From Acidobacteriota bacterium (GTDB lineage Bacteria; Acidobacteriota; Thermoanaerobaculia; Multivoradales; Multivoraceae): DNA of 64,000 nt. The notes under the pieces were generated by a model. That model saw nothing but the letters and a program-made list of their open reading frames with translations, ran no database searches and was not told the DNA's origin. The position numbers were made by a program, and so were the translations under genes. Every line of letters begins with the position of its first letter. The first letter of the stretch is position 1. The stretch covers positions 62,001-126,000 of the forward strand of contig JAPOWR010000005.1 of assembly GCA_026707545.1 (NCBI GenBank), in the 5' to 3' direction. Of this stretch, positions 37,776 to 46,360 are shown piece after piece.

Positions 37776-38531
37776 ATGCTGAGGGTGAGGGACCTTCACG
37801 CGAGGGTCGAAGAGCAGGAAATCCTGAAGGGTGTGGACCTGGAGGTGAAAGCCGGCGAGGTCCACGCCGTGATGGGGCCGAACGGCTCGGGCAAGAGCAC
37901 GCTGGCCCAGGTGCTCGCGGGCAAGGAGGACTACGACGTCACCGCGGGCTCGCTGGAGCTCTTCGGGGAGGATCTGGCGGAGATGGCGCCCGAGGAGCGC
38001 GCCCATGCCGGCCTCTTCCTGGCCTTCCAGTACCCGGTCGAGATCCCCGGCGTCGGCAACAGCTACTTCCTCAAGGCCGCGCTCAACGCGATCCGCAAGG
38101 CCAGGGGCGAGGACGAGCTCGACGCGATGGACTTCCTCCAGTTGCTGCGCGAACGCGCCGGACTGGTCGACGTGGACGAGGCGCTGCTCAGGCGCCCGGT
38201 CAACGAGGGCTTCTCGGGCGGCGAGAAGAAACGGAACGAGATCCTCCAGATGGCCGTGCTCGAGCCGCGGCTGGCCGTGCTCGACGAGACGGACTCCGGG
38301 CTCGACATCGACGCGCTGAAGACGGTGGCGGCGGGCGTCAACGCGCTCCGTCGCGAAGATCGGGCGTTCGTCGTGATCACCCACTACCAGCGGTTGCTCA
38401 ACTACATCGTGCCCGATCACGTCCACGTCCTCCTGGACGGGCGGATCGTGCGTTCCGGCGGCAGCGAGCTGGCGCTCGAACTCGAGGAGAAGGGCTACGC
38501 CGGCCTGACCAAGGGTCCGTCCGGAGACTGA
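37776..38531 (+). CDS. sufC: SUF system ATPase SufC
   Basis: Soluble ABC-type ATPase that drives conformational change in SufBC2D. The 251-residue protein has MGPNGSGKSTLAQVLAGKED (Walker A), FLAFQYPVEIPGVGN (Q-loop, a SufC hallmark), signature GFSGGEKKRNEILQM, and Walker B LAVLDETDSGLDIDALKTVA with the family-specific DSGLDIDAL. It ends in the His-switch VVITHYQRLLNYI. Size matches. ATG at 37776, 4 bp before the GTG of sufD at the other end. Confidence 0.97.
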   Translation: MLRVRDLHARVEEQEILKGVDLEVKAGEVHAVMGPNGSGKSTLAQVLAGKEDYDVTAGSLELFGEDLAEMAPEERAHAGLFLAFQYPVEIPGVGNSYFLKAALNAIRKARGEDELDAMDFLQLLRERAGLVDVDEALLRRPVNEGFSGGEKKRNEILQMAVLEPRLAVLDETDSGLDIDALKTVAAGVNALRREDRAFVVITHYQRLLNYIVPDHVHVLLDGRIVRSGGSELALELEEKGYAGLTKGPSGD

Positions 38532-38535
38532 GCCG

Positions 38536-39900
38536 GTGACCGTCTCCAGGGGACCGTCCACCGCTCCGTACCTCGATCTCCATGCCCGCCGCAGCGGCGA
38601 GGCGGGGATCCTGCGGGCGCGGCGGCAGGCGGCGATCGAACGGTTCGAGGCCGCGGGCTTCCCGACTGCCCGTGACGAGGAGTGGCGGCAGACGAACCTC
38701 GGCTCCCTGCTGCGCGCGACGCCGGTCGCCCCTTCGCCGCCGTCGCTTCGGGGCGGCGAGGCCGCGCCCTTCCTCTACGCTGACTGTCCTCGGATGGTCT
38801 TCGTCAACGGTCGCTACGCGGCGGAGGCCTCGTCACCGCCACAACAGGTCAAGGCAGTGGCTCTTGCGGAACTCGGCGCCGGCGACGCCGCGGAGGCGGT
38901 CGTGGAGCATCTCGGAGCCAGCGTCGACGGCAGCGCTTCGTGCAGCGCCGACGCGGGAGTGCATCCGTTCGCGGCGCTCAACACCGGCCTGTTCGAGGAC
39001 GGCGCGGCGATCGTGATCCCGGACGGAGCGATCGTCGAACAGCCGCTGCAAGTGCTTTGGCTCAGCGCGCCGGCGTCGGGCACCCGGGCAGCCGGCGGCA
39101 AGGCCCCCGCCGCCGTCGAGGTCAGCTTCCCGCGCCTGCTGGTCGTGGCCGGCGAGAACAGCCAGGCTTCGGTGATCGAGACCTTCGCCGCCGCCGACCC
39201 GGGCGCCGGCGGCTACTTCGTCTGCCCGGCTGCGGAGTTCGTCTGCGGCGCGGGCTCGGTGCTCCACCACACCCGCCTGCAAGCCGACGCGACCGACGCC
39301 TTTCACCTCGGCTTTCAGCACGCGCACCTCGAACGCTCGGCCTCCTTCGATTCCTCGTCGCTGGCCTTCGGCGGCGGCCTGGTGCGCAACGACACGACCG
39401 CCACGCTCGACGGCGAGGGCGCGGACTGCACCCTCGACGGCCTCTACGTCGTCGACGGCTCCCAGTTCGTGGACAACCACATGCGGGTAGAGCACCGGCA
39501 GCCGCACACCACGAGCCACCAGCTCTACAAGGGCGTCCTGGACGGCCGGGCGCGCTCGGTGTTCAACGGCCGCATCTACGTGCACCAGGCGGCGCAGAAG
39601 ACGGACGCCAAGCAGACGAACCGCAACCTGCTGCTGTCGAAGTCGGCGCTTGCCAACAGCAACCCGCAGCTCGAGATCTTCGCAGACGACGTGCGCTGCA
39701 CCCACGGTTCGACGATCGGCCGGCTGGACGAGGACGCGCTCTTCTACCTGCGGGCGCGCGGCATCGGCCGCGAGCAGGCCCACGGGATGCTCGTCTACGC
39801 CTTCGCCCGGGAACTGGTCGAGAAGGCCTCCTACGAGCCGCTCCGGCAGGACCTGGAAGGGCGGCTGCTGGCGAGCCTGAACGGCGGCGGCGACGGGTAG
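38536..39900 (+). CDS. sufD: Fe-S cluster assembly protein SufD
   Basis: SufB paralogue in the SufBC2D complex, involved in iron acquisition. The 454-residue protein starts at GTG 38536. FPTARDEEWRQTNLGSLL is the typical N-terminal segment. The C-terminal beta-helix carries VDNHMRVEHRQPHTTSHQLY, SVFNGRIYVHQAAQKTDAKQ, TNRNLLLSKSALANSNPQLE and DDVRCTHGSTIGRLDEDALF, which include the conserved His of SufD. Length fits (E. coli SufD 423). Four bases separate it from both sufC and sufS, so the genes form a tight unit. Confidence 0.96.
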   Translation: MTVSRGPSTAPYLDLHARRSGEAGILRARRQAAIERFEAAGFPTARDEEWRQTNLGSLLRATPVAPSPPSLRGGEAAPFLYADCPRMVFVNGRYAAEASSPPQQVKAVALAELGAGDAAEAVVEHLGASVDGSASCSADAGVHPFAALNTGLFEDGAAIVIPDGAIVEQPLQVLWLSAPASGTRAAGGKAPAAVEVSFPRLLVVAGENSQASVIETFAAADPGAGGYFVCPAAEFVCGAGSVLHHTRLQADATDAFHLGFQHAHLERSASFDSSSLAFGGGLVRNDTTATLDGEGADCTLDGLYVVDGSQFVDNHMRVEHRQPHTTSHQLYKGVLDGRARSVFNGRIYVHQAAQKTDAKQTNRNLLLSKSALANSNPQLEIFADDVRCTHGSTIGRLDEDALFYLRARGIGREQAHGMLVYAFARELVEKASYEPLRQDLEGRLLASLNGGGDG

Positions 39901-39904
39901 GCCG

Positions 39905-41188
39905 ATGACGGCTCCGGCGCCCTTGGCGGAACGGGAGCGGCTTGCCGCGGCCGAGGCGCTCGACGTCGAACGCCTCCGCGCCTCCTTCCCGATCCTCGAC
40001 CAGGAGGTTCACGGCCATCCCCTGGTCTACCTCGACAACGCCGCCAGCTCGCAGCGGCCGGAGGCCGTGATCGAGGCGGTCAGCGACTGCTACCGCACCT
40101 ACTACTCGAACGCCCACCGCGGCGTTCATGCGCTGTCGGAGCGCTCGACCGACGAGTACGAGGCGGCTCGCGGCAAGGTGGCACGGTTCGTTGGAGCGTC
40201 GAAGAGCTCCGAACTCGTTTTCACCCGCGGCACGACGGAAAGCCTGAACCTGGTCGCCCAGAGCTACGCGCGGCCGAGGCTGCGTCCCGGCGACGAGGTG
40301 CTGCTCACCGAGATGGAGCACCACTCGAACATCGTCCCCTGGCAGCTCGTCTGCGAGCAGACCGGTGCCCGCGTGCGCGCGGCTCCCATCACGGACGACG
40401 GCGACCTCGACCTGGCCGCGATGGGCGGACTGATCGGCGAGCGCACCAGGGTGGTCGCGCTGGCCCACGTCTCGAACGCCCTCGGTACCGTGAACGATGT
40501 GGCCGCGATCGCCCGTCTGGTTCGCGACCGCTCGGACGCCGCCGTGGTCGTCGACGGGGCGCAGGCCGTGCCTCACATGAAGGTCGACGTCGCTGCCCTC
40601 GACTGTGACTTCTACGCCTTTTCCGGCCACAAGATGTACGGTCCGGGCGGGATCGGCGCGCTGTGGGGGCGGGGCGAGCTGCTGGCTTCGATGCCGCCCT
40701 ATCACGGCGGCGGCGCGATGATCACGCGGGTGACCTTCGAGCGCACCGAGTACACCGTGCCGCCCCACCGCTTCGAGGCGGGCACGCCGAGCATCGCACC
40801 GGCGATCGGGCTCGGCGTGGCGATCGAGTTCCTGGAGTCGATCGGCCTCGAGCGGATCGAGCAACACGAGCAGGCACTGCTTTCCCACAGTCTGGAACAG
40901 TTGAACGATCTGCCCTGGGTCCGAGTGCTGGGGCAGGCGCCAGAAGGCGGATCGCCGCGCGCAGCCGTCCTCTCGCTGGTCATCGACGGCGCTCATCCCC
41001 ACGACGCCGCGACCATCCTGGACGAGCAGGGCATCGCGATCCGGGCCGGCCACCACTGCGCGCAGCCGCTGATGGAGCGGCTCGGCGTTCCGGCCACGGT
41101 GCGGGCGTCGTTCGGCATGTACAACACCCACGAGGAAGTCGACCGGCTGGTCTCCGGGCTGCACGAAGTGCGCCGGATCTTCGGCTGA
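39905..41188 (+). CDS. sufS: Cysteine desulfurase SufS (group II)
   Basis: PLP enzyme that takes sulfur from cysteine as a persulfide for cluster assembly. The 427-residue protein has YLDNAASSQRP, SNAHRGVHALSERST, EMEHHSNIVPWQLV, VVVDGAQAVPHMKVDV, the PLP lysine in FYAFSGHKMYGPGGIGALWG, and the active-site Cys in RAGHHCAQPLM. The short Cys loop (group II) fits a SufS that passes sulfur to SufU, encoded next. ATG at 39905. Confidence 0.97.
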   Translation: MTAPAPLAERERLAAAEALDVERLRASFPILDQEVHGHPLVYLDNAASSQRPEAVIEAVSDCYRTYYSNAHRGVHALSERSTDEYEAARGKVARFVGASKSSELVFTRGTTESLNLVAQSYARPRLRPGDEVLLTEMEHHSNIVPWQLVCEQTGARVRAAPITDDGDLDLAAMGGLIGERTRVVALAHVSNALGTVNDVAAIARLVRDRSDAAVVVDGAQAVPHMKVDVAALDCDFYAFSGHKMYGPGGIGALWGRGELLASMPPYHGGGAMITRVTFERTEYTVPPHRFEAGTPSIAPAIGLGVAIEFLESIGLERIEQHEQALLSHSLEQLNDLPWVRVLGQAPEGGSPRAAVLSLVIDGAHPHDAATILDEQGIAIRAGHHCAQPLMERLGVPATVRASFGMYNTHEEVDRLVSGLHEVRRIFG

Positions 41189-41214
41189 TCGGCGTAGGCT
41201 ACGCAGCAACCGCG

Positions 41215-41667
41215 ATGTCCGATCTCCGCGATCTCTACCAGCAGGTCATCCTCGACCACTACCGGGCGCCCCGGAACTTCGGCGCGCTGGAGCCCAACTC
41301 GAGCTGCGCCGAGGGCTACAACCCGCTGTGCGGCGACCAGGTCAAGGTCTACCTGCGCATGGACGGCGATCGGGTGGAAGGCCTGACCTTCGAAGGCGTC
41401 GGCTGCGCGATCTCGACCGCGTCGGCGTCCCTCATGACCGAGGCCGTCCGCGGCCTCGAGCGGCCGCAGGCGGAGGCGCTGATCGCTTCCTTCCTGGCCC
41501 TGATGACCGGCGACGGCAACGGAGGCGGCAGTGTGCCTCTGGGCAAGCTGGAGGTGCTGAGCGGCGTGAAGGACTACCCGGTGCGGATCAAGTGTGCGAC
41601 CCTGGCGTGGCATGCTCTCCGGGCGGCCCTCGAAGGCGGCGACGCGGAGGCCGTGTCCACCGAGTAG
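41215..41667 (+). CDS. sufU: SufU-type sulfur transfer protein
   Basis: 150-residue IscU-like protein acting as zinc-dependent sulfur acceptor for SufS. It begins MSDLRDLYQQVILDHYRAPR, and the zinc ligands lie in NPLCGDQVKVYLRMDGD (Cys, Asp), VGCAISTASASLMTEAV (Cys) and RIKCATLAWHAL (Cys). The ~18-residue insert between the middle and last Cys (ALMTGDGNGGGSVPLG) distinguishes SufU from IscU. The presence of SufU and absence of SufE/SufA resemble the Bacillus-type arrangement. ATG at 41215, 26 bp behind sufS. Confidence 0.95.
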   Translation: MSDLRDLYQQVILDHYRAPRNFGALEPNSSCAEGYNPLCGDQVKVYLRMDGDRVEGLTFEGVGCAISTASASLMTEAVRGLERPQAEALIASFLALMTGDGNGGGSVPLGKLEVLSGVKDYPVRIKCATLAWHALRAALEGGDAEAVSTE

Positions 41668-41696
41668 GCTGTACCGGCAACGGGAGGATCTTGAGA

Positions 41697-42038
41697 ATGG
41701 ACGACACCGCCGCGACCGGAACCCCGGTCGACATGCCGGCCCTCGAGGCGCGGATCGTCGAGGCGCTGAAGACGGTCTACGATCCGGAGATCCCCGTCGA
41801 CATCTACGAGCTCGGCCTGATCTACGACGTGCGAATCGATCAGGAAGCGCACGTCAAGTTGCAGATGACCCTGACCTCGCCGCACTGCCCGGTCGCCGAG
41901 TCGCTCCCGGCCGATGTGGAGCGGACCGTGCGCGACGTCGAGGGTGTGGGCAGCGCCGAGGTCGAGGTGGTCTGGGACCCGACCTGGAATCCGGCGATGA
42001 TGAGCGAGGCCGCCAAACTGGAACTGGGGTTCTTCTGA
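41697..42038 (+). CDS. sufT: SufT, MIP18/DUF59-family Fe-S maturation factor
   Basis: 113-residue protein of the MIP18 family, linked to Fe-S protein maturation. Motifs include VYDPEIPVDIYELGLIYDV and MTLTSPHCPVAESLPADVE, where the single Cys is the conserved family residue, plus VVWDPTWNPAMMSEAAKLEL. GGGAGG lies nine bases before the ATG at 41697. A TTG two codons upstream is a weaker alternative. The stop overlaps the next ATG (TGATG), tying a secreted phosphatase-like protein to the SUF transcript. Confidence 0.94.
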   Translation: MDDTAATGTPVDMPALEARIVEALKTVYDPEIPVDIYELGLIYDVRIDQEAHVKLQMTLTSPHCPVAESLPADVERTVRDVEGVGSAEVEVVWDPTWNPAMMSEAAKLELGFF

Positions 42039-42550
42039 TGCGGTACCTGTCTCTTTCGACCGCCCTGGCCCTGGTCCTCGCCGCGCCCGCCCTGGCCGCC
42101 GAACAAAAGGACCACGGCCTGCGCGGCGCGAAGCACCCGGAACCGGGCGTCCTCTTCGGCGGCCAGCCGACCGAGGATCAGCTCAAGGCGATGGCCGCCG
42201 ACGGCCTGTCCTTCGTCCTGGACCTGCGCGCCGAGGGCGAGAACCGGGGCTTCGACGAGCAGGCAGCCCTCCAGAGCCTGGACGTTCCCTATCTGAACCT
42301 GCCGGTGGATACGGAACGCCTCGAACAACCCGAGACGTTCGAGCGCTTCATCGAGGCGATGGACAAGGTGGACGGCCCGGTGCTCGTCCACTGCGCCTCG
42401 GGCAACCGGGTCGGAGCCCTGTACTACGCCTACCTGGTCGCCGGGAAGGGTGTGGAACGGGAAGAGGCCCGCACCCGCGCCAGGGAGAACGGACTGCGAA
42501 GCGCCGCGCTCGAGAAGGCCGTCGACCGCTATCTTGATTCAAGGCCCTGA
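42038..42550 (+). CDS. Secreted DUF442/dual-specificity phosphatase-like protein
   Basis: 170-residue protein with a signal peptide (MRYLSLSTALALVLAAPALA, cleavage after residue 20) and a DUF442-type phosphatase fold, related to the N-terminal domain of beta-lactamase-hydrolase-like proteins. GVLFGGQPTEDQLKAMA is the family start, and VLVHCASGNRVGALYY carries the P-loop with C119 and R124 spaced CX4R, as in DUF442 relatives. The substrate is unknown. Its ATG overlaps the sufT stop, so it is translated with the SUF operon although it acts outside the cytoplasm. Relatives occur near sulfide-oxidising genes in other bacteria (family knowledge), so a link with sulfur chemistry is possible. Confidence 0.85.
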   Translation: MRYLSLSTALALVLAAPALAAEQKDHGLRGAKHPEPGVLFGGQPTEDQLKAMAADGLSFVLDLRAEGENRGFDEQAALQSLDVPYLNLPVDTERLEQPETFERFIEAMDKVDGPVLVHCASGNRVGALYYAYLVAGKGVEREEARTRARENGLRSAALEKAVDRYLDSRP

Positions 42551-42588
42551 GGATCCCCGGCTCCTGACGGACCGACGTCACCTCCGTC

Positions 42589-43401
42589 ATGTTCTGGAAC
42601 CGGCTGCGACGAGCACAGGAAGACGAGATGGCTGAGACCCCGGCGACCCTGCCGCGGTTCGGCGCCAGGTTGCGTAGGAACCTGCCGTTCTTCGGGATCG
42701 AACTCCTGGTCGTGTTCGTCGGCGTCTACCTGGCGTTTCTCCTTGGCAACCGCCAGGCGACCGAGCGCGAACAGGAAGTCGCGCTGAAGTACCGCGAGGT
42801 CCTCATCTGCGACTTCGAGATCCTCGTCTCGTCCCTGCGCAACCAGTTGGAGAGACTGCGGCCGCACAGACAGGTCGTCCGGCAGATCGAGGAGGGCCTG
42901 GAACCGGACATTCCGTTGAGCGAGTTCTACTACCTGTACGACGATCGGGTCCTCCAGGCCGCTTTCGACAGCCAGAACTTCGAGTCGTTGGACAGCCGTC
43001 TGGTGCAGGCCGTCGTGAAGGGCAGAGTCCTGCTTCTGTCGCTGGAACAACACGTCGGCCGCCTGAACGCGTTCATGGCCACGACTCTGGTGCCGATGCA
43101 GCGGGACGGCGACCGTCGCTACTACGACGACGAAGGCAATCTGCTCCCGCACCTGGAGGCGTACCCGCGCCTGGTCGGGGCGGTCACGGACGTGAACGTG
43201 AGCCTGCAGCGCGTCCTGCTCGGGGAGGCCCTGTTCAGCCTGCACATCGAAACGATGGGCATCGATTTGAGTGACCTCGTGGGTTTCGATGCGGACGACC
43301 CTGACACCCCCAAGGCAGTGAAGGATGCCGTGACTCGCGCGGCGGAGCTCGCCCAATTCGACTTTGAGAACCCGTGCTCTCGTAGCTTTGCCAGCTTGTA
43401 G
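42589..43401 (+). CDS. Single-pass membrane protein of unknown function
   Basis: 270-residue protein I do not recognise with confidence. A charged 33-residue N-terminus precedes one membrane helix (FFGIELLVVFVGVYLAFLLG, about 34-53) and a helical, charged periplasmic or cytoplasmic part. Segments such as NRQATEREQEVALKYREVL recall DUF6090-like proteins, which share a helix followed by a long alpha-helical domain, but the link is tentative. Towards the end, codon use and composition look ordinary. The ATG at 42589 follows the DUF442 gene by 38 bp; a second ATG at 42628 is possible. It ends 23 bp before the convergent toxin gene. Confidence 0.65.
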   Translation: MFWNRLRRAQEDEMAETPATLPRFGARLRRNLPFFGIELLVVFVGVYLAFLLGNRQATEREQEVALKYREVLICDFEILVSSLRNQLERLRPHRQVVRQIEEGLEPDIPLSEFYYLYDDRVLQAAFDSQNFESLDSRLVQAVVKGRVLLLSLEQHVGRLNAFMATTLVPMQRDGDRRYYDDEGNLLPHLEAYPRLVGAVTDVNVSLQRVLLGEALFSLHIETMGIDLSDLVGFDADDPDTPKAVKDAVTRAAELAQFDFENPCSRSFASL

Positions 43402-43424
43402 GGACCGTAAGCGGCGACCCTGCT

Positions 43425-43859
43425 TTAGCTCGCGCCGATGTCCCCGATGTGTCGGATCGAGTCCGCCAGATAGGGGTGGCCTTGCACCCGATCGAGAAAG
43501 CGCATGTCCGCGGTGACGACCGGGTACCTTTCCTGCAGCGCCAGAGCAAGGTAGAAACAGTCGTAGGTCGGGTGCTCGAGATCCATGCTGAGTTGAGAGG
43601 CGGCGCTGGCGAGTTGGCGCATCGGCACCGGCGTCGCCACGGGCGCCCTCCGTAGCAGCGCCACCGCGCCGGCCAGATCCTCCCGACCTATGTCGCCTCG
43701 GCGGCACATCGCCCAGAGGGCGTTCGTCGCTTCCGCGAACAACAGCTCGGGCGCCAACAGGGTGGCGTTTCCCTCGAGCAGGCCAGACGCCTCGCGGGAG
43801 AACTCCTCGGAAACCAGCCACTTCACCGCGACGCTGGCATCGACCACCCAGCCGTTCAC
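43425..43859 (-). CDS. PIN-domain toxin, VapC/FitB type
   Basis: 144-residue ribonuclease-type toxin. The PIN acidic residues are D7 (VVDASVAVKW), E43 (LLFAEATNALW), D100 (TYDCFYLALAL) and D118 (VTADMRFLD), all retained, so it should be active. The class is favoured by VDAS, the Ala/Leu-rich core and the antitoxin upstream. Its ATG overlaps the antitoxin stop (ATGA). Target RNA is unknown. It could work as a stress-responsive growth modulator, but plain selfish retention is equally possible. Confidence 0.9.
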   Translation of the reverse strand: MNGWVVDASVAVKWLVSEEFSREASGLLEGNATLLAPELLFAEATNALWAMCRRGDIGREDLAGAVALLRRAPVATPVPMRQLASAASQLSMDLEHPTYDCFYLALALQERYPVVTADMRFLDRVQGHPYLADSIRHIGDIGAS

Positions 43860-44089
43860 CGGCTATCCCGATCGCGGTCGGCCCGAATCGTCTCGGTGCT
43901 GTCGACGGAGGATCGGAGCCGTCGTCGCATGGCTGCGGCGCGGTCGGCGAAGTCGCTTCCGTCGGCCACGAGAGCGCGACGCAGGATCTCCCGGTGCTCC
44001 GCTTCCGCGGACCGGCCGCGGGCCGCAGCCTGGAGCTTCAGAGCGGCAACCACCTGGACCGGTACGTTGCGGACAGTGAGTTGCGGCAT
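43856..44089 (-). CDS. FitA/VapB-like ribbon-helix-helix antitoxin
   Basis: 77-residue antitoxin. It begins MPQLTVRNVPVQVVAALKLQ, where TVRNVP is the DNA-binding strand of FitA-like Arc-fold repressors, followed by the RSAEAEHREILRRAL helix pair. The C-terminal Arg/Asp-rich tail probably inserts in the PIN-domain toxin. I use the ATG at 44089; an earlier in-frame ATG at 44131 would run through the promoter boxes. The stop overlaps the toxin ATG. Such antitoxins repress their own operon, consistent with the box repeats upstream. Confidence 0.9.
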   Translation of the reverse strand: MPQLTVRNVPVQVVAALKLQAAARGRSAEAEHREILRRALVADGSDFADRAAAMRRRLRSSVDSTETIRADRDRDSR

Positions 44090-44123
44090 GGCGGCCCCTC
44101 TTTCTGGTGGTCTCAATGGAGAC

Positions 44124-44168
44124 GCTGTCAAAGAAGGCGATAGTAGATGGCGCTGTCAATGCTGTCAA
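44124..44168 (-). promoter_or_regulatory. Toxin-antitoxin promoter with three TTGACAGC boxes
   Basis: On the minus strand, TTGACAGC occurs three times (44168-44161, 44159-44152, 44131-44124). The first contains a -35 TTGACA (44168-44163) with a 17-bp spacer to the -10 TACTAT (44145-44140). The other copies overlap the spacer and the transcribed leader, where an RHH antitoxin would bind. Promoter fit is good; operator role is inferred from position and repetition. Confidence 0.65.
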
Positions 44169-44316
44169 CAAGTCCTGGTCGGCCAGCTTCCCGTGAAGGT
44201 AACCCGGTGAGGCGGCAGCGCGCCGGACCGGGGCCCGTGTATGCTTGGTGCCGCTTGACCGGCCCCTCGCCACGCCTTCGTCCGCCGCGCCCACGATCCA
44301 CAGGAACCACGCGTCG

Positions 44317-46359
44317 ATGAGTCAGGTCGAGGCCGCCGGAACGCCCGAGACCGGCGGGCCGCCCCAGCGCCAGCCGCTGGATGTCGCGACGGACACGCTG
44401 CGCTTCCTCGCCGTCGACATGGTCGAGCGGGCGAACAGCGGCCATCCCGGCGCGCCGATGGGTCAGGCGGCGATGGCGGCTCTGCTGTGGACGAAGTACC
44501 TGCGCTTCGCTCCCAGGGATCCCCAGTGGCCGAACCGGGACCGGTTCGTCCTCTCCTGCGGCCACGCCTCGGCCCTGATCTACGGCCTGTTGCACCTGGC
44601 CGGCTACGACCTGAGTCTCGACGAGATCCGGAGCTTCCGCCAGTACGGCTCCTTGACTCCGGGACACCCGGAGCACGGCCTGACGCCCGGCGTCGAGGTG
44701 ACGACCGGCCCGCTCGGCCAGGGCATCTCGGCCGCCGTCGGCATGGCGATTGCCGAGCAGCTCCTGGCGGTGCGTTTCAACCGTCCGGGCCACGTTCTGT
44801 TCAACCACCGGACCTGGGTGCTTGCCAGCGACGGCGACCTGATGGAAGGCGTCGCCTCCGAGGCCTGCTCGATGGCCGGGCACCTGGGCCTCGGCAAGCT
44901 GAACGTGCTCTACGACGCGAACCGGATCACGATCGACGGTCCGACGGACCTGAGCTTCAGCGAGGACGTGCTCGGGCGGTACAAGGCGTACGGCTGGCAC
45001 ACGTTGTCGGTGGAGGACGGCAACGACATCGAAGCTCTCGACGCCGCGTTCGAGGCGGCGCTCGCGGAGACCGACCGCCCGAGCCTGATCCAGGTTCGCA
45101 CCCACATCGGCTACGGCAGCCCGAACAAGCAGGACAGTGCGTCGTCGCACGGAGCGCCACTCGGCGCTGACGAAGTGGTGGCGACCAAGGAAGCCCTGGG
45201 GTGGCCGCTCGAGCCCGAGTTCCTCGTGCCAGAAGCGGCCCGCGAGGCCTTCGCACCGGCTGCCGACTTCGGGTCCGAGGCGGCGGCCGAGTGGCAGAGA
45301 CTGCTGGAGTCCTACCGGCGCGAGTACCCGGAGGCGGCGGCCGAGCTCGACCGCCGTCTCGCCGTTGGCCTGCCGGACGGCTGGCGCGCTGCGCTGCCGC
45401 GCTTCGATCCCGACAGTGGCCCGATCGCTACGCGTTCCGCATCCGGGGTCACCCTCAACGCGCTGAAGGACCTGGTGCCGGAGCTCGCCGGCGGCTCGGC
45501 CGACCTGACCGGATCGAACAACACGCTGCTCGAAGGCGAGGGCGACTACGCGGCAGGTGCACCCACCCGCCACTTCCGCTTCGGCGTGCGCGAGCACGCG
45601 ATGGCCGCGGCGATGAACGGTCTGGCGCTGTCCGGCCTGTTCCGTCCCTACGGCGGCACCTTCCTCTGCTTCCTCGACTACCTCAAGCCGAGTCTCCGCC
45701 TGGCCGCGCTGATGGAGCTCCGGGCGATCTACGTCTTTACGCACGACTCCGTCTTCCTGGGCGAGGACGGACCGACCCACCAGCCGATCGAGCACCTCGC
45801 GCACCTGCGCGCGGTGCCGAGGCTCGTCGTCGTCCGGCCCGCGGACGCGAACGAGACCGCCGCGGCCTGGGCTCTCGCGCTCGAGACGCCGGGCCCCTGC
45901 GCCCTCGTCCTCACCCGGCAGAAACTGCCGGTGCTCGAAGCCACTGTCGACGGTGCGCTCGAGGGCGTCGCGCGGGGCGCCTACGTTGTGGCGGACGGCG
46001 GAGCCGAACCCGACCTGATCCTGATCGCCACCGGCTCCGAGGTCGCGCCAACGTTGGAGGCCGCGTCCGAGCTCGAAGCGGAAGGCCACGCCGTCCGCGT
46101 CGTCAGCATGCCCTCCTGGGAGGCTTTCGCCGGGCAGCCGCGGGAGTACCGCGACCACGTGCTGCCGCCCGGCGTCAGCCGCCGGCTGGCCGTCGAGGCC
46201 GCGGCGACCCTGGGCTGGGAACGCTGGACCGGTTCGGAAGGCGACGTCCTCGGCCTTGACCGCTTCGGCGCCTCCGCCCCGTACGGGGCTCTGGTCGAGA
46301 ACCTCGGCATCAACGCCGCGGCGATCGCGGCCCGGGCCCGGCTGCTGCTGGGGGGTTAG
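44317..46359 (+). CDS. tkt: Transketolase
   Basis: Thiamine-diphosphate enzyme moving two-carbon units in the pentose phosphate pathway. The 680-residue protein has MVERANSGHPGAPMGQAAMA, GPLGQGISAAVGMAIAEQ, the ThDP motif GDGDLMEGVASEACSMAGHL beginning SDGDL, DANRITIDG, RFGVREHAMAAAMNGLALSG (catalytic Glu in the pyrimidine domain), VFTHDSVFLGEDGPTHQPIE and a C-terminal domain with GSEVAPTLEAA. Length and motifs match the family. I start at the ATG at 44317 (MSQVEAAG) rather than 24 codons earlier. The upstream 227 bp is shared with the divergent toxin-antitoxin promoter. A repeat with two GC hairpins follows the stop. Confidence 0.96.
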   Translation: MSQVEAAGTPETGGPPQRQPLDVATDTLRFLAVDMVERANSGHPGAPMGQAAMAALLWTKYLRFAPRDPQWPNRDRFVLSCGHASALIYGLLHLAGYDLSLDEIRSFRQYGSLTPGHPEHGLTPGVEVTTGPLGQGISAAVGMAIAEQLLAVRFNRPGHVLFNHRTWVLASDGDLMEGVASEACSMAGHLGLGKLNVLYDANRITIDGPTDLSFSEDVLGRYKAYGWHTLSVEDGNDIEALDAAFEAALAETDRPSLIQVRTHIGYGSPNKQDSASSHGAPLGADEVVATKEALGWPLEPEFLVPEAAREAFAPAADFGSEAAAEWQRLLESYRREYPEAAAELDRRLAVGLPDGWRAALPRFDPDSGPIATRSASGVTLNALKDLVPELAGGSADLTGSNNTLLEGEGDYAAGAPTRHFRFGVREHAMAAAMNGLALSGLFRPYGGTFLCFLDYLKPSLRLAALMELRAIYVFTHDSVFLGEDGPTHQPIEHLAHLRAVPRLVVVRPADANETAAAWALALETPGPCALVLTRQKLPVLEATVDGALEGVARGAYVVADGGAEPDLILIATGSEVAPTLEAASELEAEGHAVRVVSMPSWEAFAGQPREYRDHVLPPGVSRRLAVEAAATLGWERWTGSEGDVLGLDRFGASAPYGALVENLGINAAAIAARARLLLGG

Positions 46360-46360
46360 G

